Assembly: GCF_022539665.2 (NCBI RefSeq)
Contig: NC_081340.1
Location: 3,286,001 to 3,350,000 of the forward strand
Source: Daphnia carinata
Lineage: Eukaryota > Arthropoda > Branchiopoda > Diplostraca > Daphniidae
Direction: 5' to 3'
Length of the DNA stretch: 64,000 nt
Part shown: one piece after another, positions 58,789-64,000 of the stretch
How positions within the stretch are numbered: the stretch's first letter is position 1
How the letters are laid out: each line of letters begins with the position of its first letter
Made by a program: the position numbers and the translations under genes
The notes under the pieces: model-generated
Told to the model about the DNA's origin: nothing
The model's input: the letters and a program-made list of their open reading frames with translations, nothing else
The model's database searches: none

Positions 58789-60503
58789 TCAATAAGAAAG
58801 CACTTTGAGTGATAAATTCTCACAATTAATTTCACGAACAGCAGCTCTGCAAATGTTCATTAAACTTTCAATTTCGTATTTTTCAGCAGCCTTTAGAAGC
58901 GGCTCGTTGGCTGCCATACCTAGAGTTCCAGTGTACATGTAGTTAAGTAACTCTCGGAAGACGTCTGGTTCAACATCGTTAATTTTGATTGTGGTTTTTG
59001 CTGCTGGCGTTATCGTTGTTGTGGTCTTAAGGTCAGTTTCTGACGAAGACCTAACGTCACATCCAGCCGCCTCCTCCAGTAGCAAGTCACTAAATAGTGT
59101 CGCAAGCGGCTGACTACGGCATGCCACTAACCACGTGTGGGCGCAGAAAACTTCATCACCGACTTGAAATTCAAGGTCCGTTCCCTCTGCTTTCTCAGCT
59201 GCCATCCACAGTGATTCACCAAGCTGGGTATCTACCAGTTCGACAGCTACTGTTTCGATACGGGAACGAATGAATACTTCGAAACACACGGATTCGTTAA
59301 AGACATTTCCATGGATCACGTTGGCATAGAAGATCTGCAACATGCAGTCATCGTTTTGCCGGTGGCGTTCAACCATAGTTATTACATCATTTTGGCTTCG
59401 AAATATAACGTCAAAAACGTAGAGATTACTGTTACACTCAAGACTACTAAAGAAGCAAGTATGAAGACAAGAAACTTTGCCATTTTCGTCCGTACTCGTA
59501 GAATAGCGCCAGCCAAACCTAGTCTCCTCCAGAAACTGGAACTTCCCTTTCGCTTCGTTCGATATGCGGTCAGGAAACCGCAGCGTGAAACCTGAATGAC
59601 TAATCGTGGACACCTCAGATGACGAACTACAAAGAGAAATAAGTTAGTAATGTGAGAAAATATCATAAAATTCTTTCATTTATACCCCATGGGTAACTGT
59701 TGTTCTCTCCGTGTCACTTCTAACGACCCAAGTAATTCAATCCAATCAGTCGGTTTCAACGATCCTTGGAGCAAAACCTCACCGAGTTGTGATAGTGTAG
59801 CCAATTCATATTTTGCAACGCTTTTCCAGAATTCTTCGGTGTTTGCGGTGGGTAATTGGAACTCGCCCGTGTACATGTACTTGAGTAGAGCTTCGAAAGT
59901 ATCAGGATTCAAGTCAAGAGCAATGCGAGGTCTACGATTCGTGCAGTCCTCGTCTATTCGTTTCTCCAGCCTTTCGAGTTCAGCAGCGAAAGCCTTGCTG
60001 CGTGCAATGACAAGCGATTTATGTGCGGGAAAAATACGATTTTGAACTTTAAAGTCCATGTCTGTAGTTCCGCTGTTTTTTGATGCGGCAGACCAAAATT
60101 GATTCTTTAACTTGCCATCTCTCAGTAGGAATCGGTAATTGCAAATCGTGTTAGCAATAAAAACCCGAAACGTCAACGTTTGAGGGCCATGGAGGGTTTT
60201 TGCGAGAATTGCTGTAAAAAGCGCTGTCGACTGGCAGCCGTGCTGTATCATATCGATCCATTCGAGCCCGTCAATATGGCAAATAACAGCTTTCATTACA
60301 ATCCCGGTGTGCTGAATATGATGAGCGAAGAGATTCAGTGTGCAACGCTGATCCTTTAGGTTTTGAATACCCAAACGAATAGCTTTGAGACCTCGGAATT
60401 CAATCAAATTCGATAACAAGACAGCTTCTACTTCCATGTCACTCAGTTTCCATTGTATTTCTAGGTAAGGATGACCATCATCTGGTATCACCGACATCAC
60501 CAT
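58789..60503 (-). CDS. Protein with two tandem MATH-like/BTB modules
   Basis: Two coding exons, 60503-59686 and 59626-58789, joined through a 59-base intron (donor GG/GTATAA, acceptor TTTCTCTTTGTAG) in phase 2; 551 aa. Exon 1 has a MATH-like beta-rich half (QWKLSDMEVEAVLLSNLIEF) and a BTB from about residue 146: TDMDFKVQNRIFPAHKSLVI, then LNPDTFEALLKYMYTGEF. Exon 2 repeats the plan: HSGFTLRFPD-type MATH-like half, then BTB from about 421: TDLEFQVGDEVFCAHTWLVA and VEPDVFRELLNYMYTGTL. SPOP-type MATH-BTB proteins are substrate adaptors for cullin-3 ligases; the same role is likely but unproven. Each module is about 275 aa, so the gene is an internal duplication or fusion of two neighbours. ATG 60503 is the first Met after an in-frame stop in the upstream leader exon, which ends at a donor near 60590. 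Confidence 0.88.
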
Positions 60504-61576
60504 AGCTGTTTAGTATCATTGAAGTTTGAAATAAACGAGTTAATATTAACTTAAAACTGGACAGAAGAAAATAGGTAAGCTTACTTGGAGTTTTTGTTTG
60601 CGTTTTGTCTTGCAATGAAGTTACTTTCGCACAGTCTGCTAGCTAATGAGACGTCTGAATTGGCTATACTGTCTTCTAAAGAGTGCAGGCCAACATTGAA
60701 AGAACAACAAGATAACAGCAGTCGATTCTTTGGTCAACCTATCGAGGTCACGAAGAGCCCAATAATATGCCCCATTCTGTTAACTATATCCATCTTCCTG
60801 ATGTTTTCTCAAAACACTTCCCAGATAAGAGTGAAAGACCTTGGATACGTCAGATACCTCATCATCGATGTCAACAACTCCAGCTTTGTGGAAACAACTA
60901 ATAACACTGTAGTGTTTCCTGGCAAGAAATTTGGAATTCCATAATGCCCTTACAGCATATCTCAAAGGATAGCGGTTTCAGTTTTGTGTCTGTGAAGATT
61001 TTTGAGGAAGCAAGGCAACGCGTTATTCTGCAAACTAGAAATTCACATTAAGATTTGGGGACGCCGCTTAGTTTACCTTGCAGATTGTTGCTCTTTGCGA
61101 ATTCACCAAGGGAAAAAATTTTGACAGAAGGCAGAGGCCAATGAACCATCTGTAAAGGGCTGGAAATGATAAGGGAAAGGCGTTAAAAAATTTTTGTTTT
61201 CTTCTGTTTTCTAATTGCGAGTAGAACGTCTTGAGTGATAAGGGTACGAGAGCTATGTCATCCATCAAGATAAAAGTTTGTGGTAGTCCAACTATTTTGC
61301 GATCCTGTAAATGGTGAAACTTGACGGAGTTGAAATTTGAAACCCTATGGCTAAAACTACGATTACGCGAAAGAAGTAGTATAGCTATGTAAGCTTACCC
61401 CAAGCCACAAACTTTTGGGGTGTTTAACGATTTGTACGAACTTGGCAGTTGTTATCCGAGATAACAGATAGCTCGTGATTTGAAGCCTTGAACGTTATGG
61501 GTTGGTTCAAACAGTTCGACAGTGTTCGCCTCACCCGCAGTCACTTGGCGGTTATCGTCAGAATCAGCTGTCGGCA
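60504..61576. other. Divergent promoter region between the BTB gene and NAGLU
   Basis: Probable 5'UTR exon of the BTB gene on the minus strand, ending at about 60590 (CTCCAA/GTAAGC), with acceptor CTAAACAG just before 60505. The rest is leader and promoter sequence for the two divergent genes. A plus-strand frame at 60585-60944 is antisense to the BTB leader and looks fortuitous. No clear TATA box. Confidence 0.45.
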
Positions 61577-64000
61577 ATGTTATTCCGGAACTTAGTGTGG
61601 CATCCTGTTCTCGTGATATGCTTCCTTGTAATTCAGAGAGGTAAAAGCAAAATTATATATTTCTACCAACTATACTAATTTAATAGATAGCTCGAATACC
61701 TGGTGGAAATTCACGTTTTACTGAACGGGTTAGCATTATGCCAGACGTTGCAAAGCGATTAGATATGCCGCTAGCGAGTCAAAACAAACACAAACGGTGA
61801 TACCAACGTTATGAACTTCAATTTGGTTTGGAAATGCTGTTTGGTTTAAGGTTATTGCGTACCGCTGGACAAAATCCATACGCGCACCTCCGTGGAGATC
61901 CAAGCGCAAGCCGTCACAGACCTGATCGGCCGTCTTATTCCAGGACGTGCAAATGAATTCGATGTTACGGTTGAGTCAGGCCTGCCCGGAGAAGAAAATG
62001 GATACTTCCAGGTTTTTGTTGTCTATTTTACCTTTCATTTATCTTCTTCGTTCGACGCTGTATATCTTCTGTAAAATGATCACCTTAAGACAATGTTTGT
62101 GTGCCACTTAATTGCAGATCGAAAAGGTCGCAGGGAATGCAACAGTTGTCGTTCGAGGATCCACTGGTGTAATGGCAGCATGGGGATTTCATTACTATTT
62201 AACTCAATTCTGTCATTGCCAAGTGTCGTGGGATACAGACCAGTTGAATTTACCTGCGGATTTACCCGACGTCTCAGTACGGATCACTTCTTTAGATAAG
62301 TATGGTACTTTTGTTTCTTCGCGTTAAAAGCTTGAGGAAAGACTAACAGGTTAATTACAAACATTATACAGATTCCGTTACTATCAGAACACGTGTACGG
62401 TAAGCTACAGTTTTGCTTGGTGGCAGTGGCCGCGATGGGAACGTGAAATTGACTGGATGGCAATGAACGGAATTAATTTGCCTTTAGCTTTTACCGGACA
62501 AGAGGTTATTTGGCAACGAGTTTATTTGGGACTAGGCCTAGTACAGGCAGACCTTGATGAACATTTTTCTGGTCCAGCTTTCTTTGCTTGGTAAATCGAT
62601 TCCATAACTTGGTACTTTACATTCCATTCCACGGGCTTAAACCAAAATCTTCTCTCCAGGCAACGAATGGGAAATTTTCGAGGATGGGTATAACTAGATT
62701 TTCAGATTAATGTGTTTTCGCATTAAGTTTCATTTTAATAACATTTGAAAATAGGGCGGACCTTTAAGCGATAATTGGCACCAAGCGACTCTTGCACTTC
62801 AGCACAAGATATTGGAGCGAATGCGGGCCTTTGGAATGATTCCTGTTCTTCCAGCATTTGCTGGCCATGTTCCACGCGCCATGGAAAGGTAAATTTAATA
62901 CTTTATCCTGTTTTCGACGGTACGATTTGAGCAACTTAAACTATCCCAACAGGGTTTATCCTAATACAAATTACACATACCTCACACCTTGGGTAACTTT
63001 CGAGGACCAATACTGCTGGTGAGTGCCAAAACTGATATTTTTGTGTCAATACTCACTGATTGGAGGTTTTGCAATGCACTCTTCCTTAAATAATTTGCCA
63101 GAACACCATGCTTTAGTCTAGAGAAACATCCACCTGGAAAGAACCTCTACGGCTATCAGCAATACATTTAAGCTGCTTCTAAAATTAAAAAAAATACATA
63201 TAAATTGGGGTTTGTTTGAGAAAAATGATTTAACTTAAGTATTACTTCAATTTTACAGCCCATTGTTTGTCCAGCCCACTGAACCACTTTTTACTGAAAT
63301 TGGCACAAGATTCATTCAAGAGGTAAGCTGGAATTTACTTACATTAATAAAAGTAGGATAGTGGACGTAGTAAAAGACTGGCGTAACATGCACGTGGTAA
63401 CTTCAGGGTTTAACAAACCATTGTAACTTTACATATCAATTCAGAATATTTAGAAGTAATTTGACACACTGCACTTTGTTTGAATTTCGACAAAGTAAGA
63501 GGGGAAAAATTTATCATCACACAAACCAAAATGTACAGAACGATGCGACAGTCACTAACATTTAACTCTTGTCTTGATTGTCTCAAAACCGGTGTCTTGG
63601 GTGTCGTTGTGTGGTCCCCGCTTCCCTACCCCCGTTACCGCCTGTACTGTAATACAATGAGTTCATTGTGAAGCCTCTGCTAGCTGGTGGCAATTGCCGT
63701 TCGAGATTCGGAACAATAATTTACTTGAAACTTAAAATATATTTTATGGTAATTGTAGATGATTTCTGAATTTGGAACGGATCACGTCTATAACTGCGAC
63801 GTTTTCAACGAGGTTAAACCCACCCAGTCAGATCCCACATTTGTGTCTTCAGTCGGAGCTTCAGTTTACAGTGCCATGGCAACAACGGATCCTGACGCTA
63901 TTTGGTTCTTTTAAAATTATTATTATACCTTTTCTCCTTTTTCTTTCTCTTTTAAAAATTTTTATTTTAGTTTCAACGAATGTCTCTTTTCAATCATGGC
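61577..64000 (+). CDS. NAGLU: Alpha-N-acetylglucosaminidase, N-terminal half (partial gene)
   Basis: Lysosomal glycoside hydrolase family 89 enzyme that removes terminal N-acetylglucosamine from heparan sulfate. Exons: 61577-61640, 61851-62011, 62118-62299, 62372-62590, 62660-62687, 62755-62888, 62953-63018, 63259-63322, 63759-63904; the next exon lies beyond the window. Phases agree and give 354 residues (human total about 743). It begins with a signal peptide ([20 protein letters not shown]). Landmarks: [77 protein letters not shown] and DPDAIW. E324 in CDVFNE aligns by eye with human Glu316, proposed as a catalytic residue. Exon 5 is only 28 bases. The intron 63323-63758 contains nothing recognised. 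Confidence 0.96.

Noticed and set aside
60585-60944. 119-codon plus-strand frame with a hydrophobic start
   Set aside because: Antisense to the leader exon of the BTB gene; hydrophobicity comes from AT-rich codons; no family match.
63100-63170. Exon-like piece in a NAGLU intron after a TTTGCCAG acceptor
   Set aside because: Phase gives an immediate stop when joined to the upstream exon, and the real continuation is at 63259.

Overview
The window looks like nuclear DNA of a small crustacean, most likely a Daphnia-type cladoceran. This is inferred from many introns of about 50-70 bp with clean GT-AG borders, arthropod-style TCAGT initiators, a White-like ABCG transporter, a MATH/BTB gene of the kind often amplified in these animals, and a compact gene-dense layout. 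I cannot fix the species from the sequence alone. No bacterial operon, CRISPR array, rRNA or complete canonical tRNA was seen.

Layout. (1) 1-1578, minus: 5' part of cullin-2 (442 residues; the rest lies off the left edge). (2) 1579-1890: a short divergent promoter shared with (3) 2318-4091, plus: SLC25A46, a mitochondrial outer-membrane carrier-fold protein, eight exons, 421 aa. (4) 5397-46528, plus: one large Rho guanine-nucleotide exchange factor gene of the puratrophin-1/PLEKHG4 (Drosophila quattro) type. I resolve 20 coding exons giving a 1574-aa reading frame with consistent phases: unknown N-terminus, CRAL-TRIO-like module, spectrin-like helical region, Ser-rich linker, DH, PH, Ser-rich tail. 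Its three giant introns (12.2, 7.4 and 11.5 kb) fill most of the window. Two of them contain convincing alternative first coding exons (25195-25308 and 34433-34696), both phase 0, which would give shorter proteins without the CRAL-TRIO module and without most of the spectrin-like region. (5) 48939-51694, plus: a White-like ABCG half-transporter, 13 coding exons, 648 aa. (6) 52545-57969: a nearly perfect 2.55-kb inverted repeat around a 319-bp spacer, with tRNA-like modules at its centre and a cluster of RNA hairpins in each arm, flanked by older inverted repeats. (7) 58789-60503, minus: a two-exon gene carrying two BTB modules in tandem. (8) 61577 to the right edge, plus: lysosomal alpha-N-acetylglucosaminidase (NAGLU), nine exons of the N-terminal half.

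The neighbouring genes are functionally unrelated (ubiquitin ligase, mitochondrial dynamics, Rho signalling, pigment-precursor-type transport, BTB adaptor, heparan sulfate breakdown), as expected for an animal chromosome. The points of greatest interest are the promoter and first-exon architecture of the RhoGEF gene, with a cluster of CTCF-like motifs between its internal promoters, and the large palindromic element at 52.5-58 kb. Exon borders were worked out by eye from splice signals, reading phase and recalled family sequences, without alignments or transcript data.
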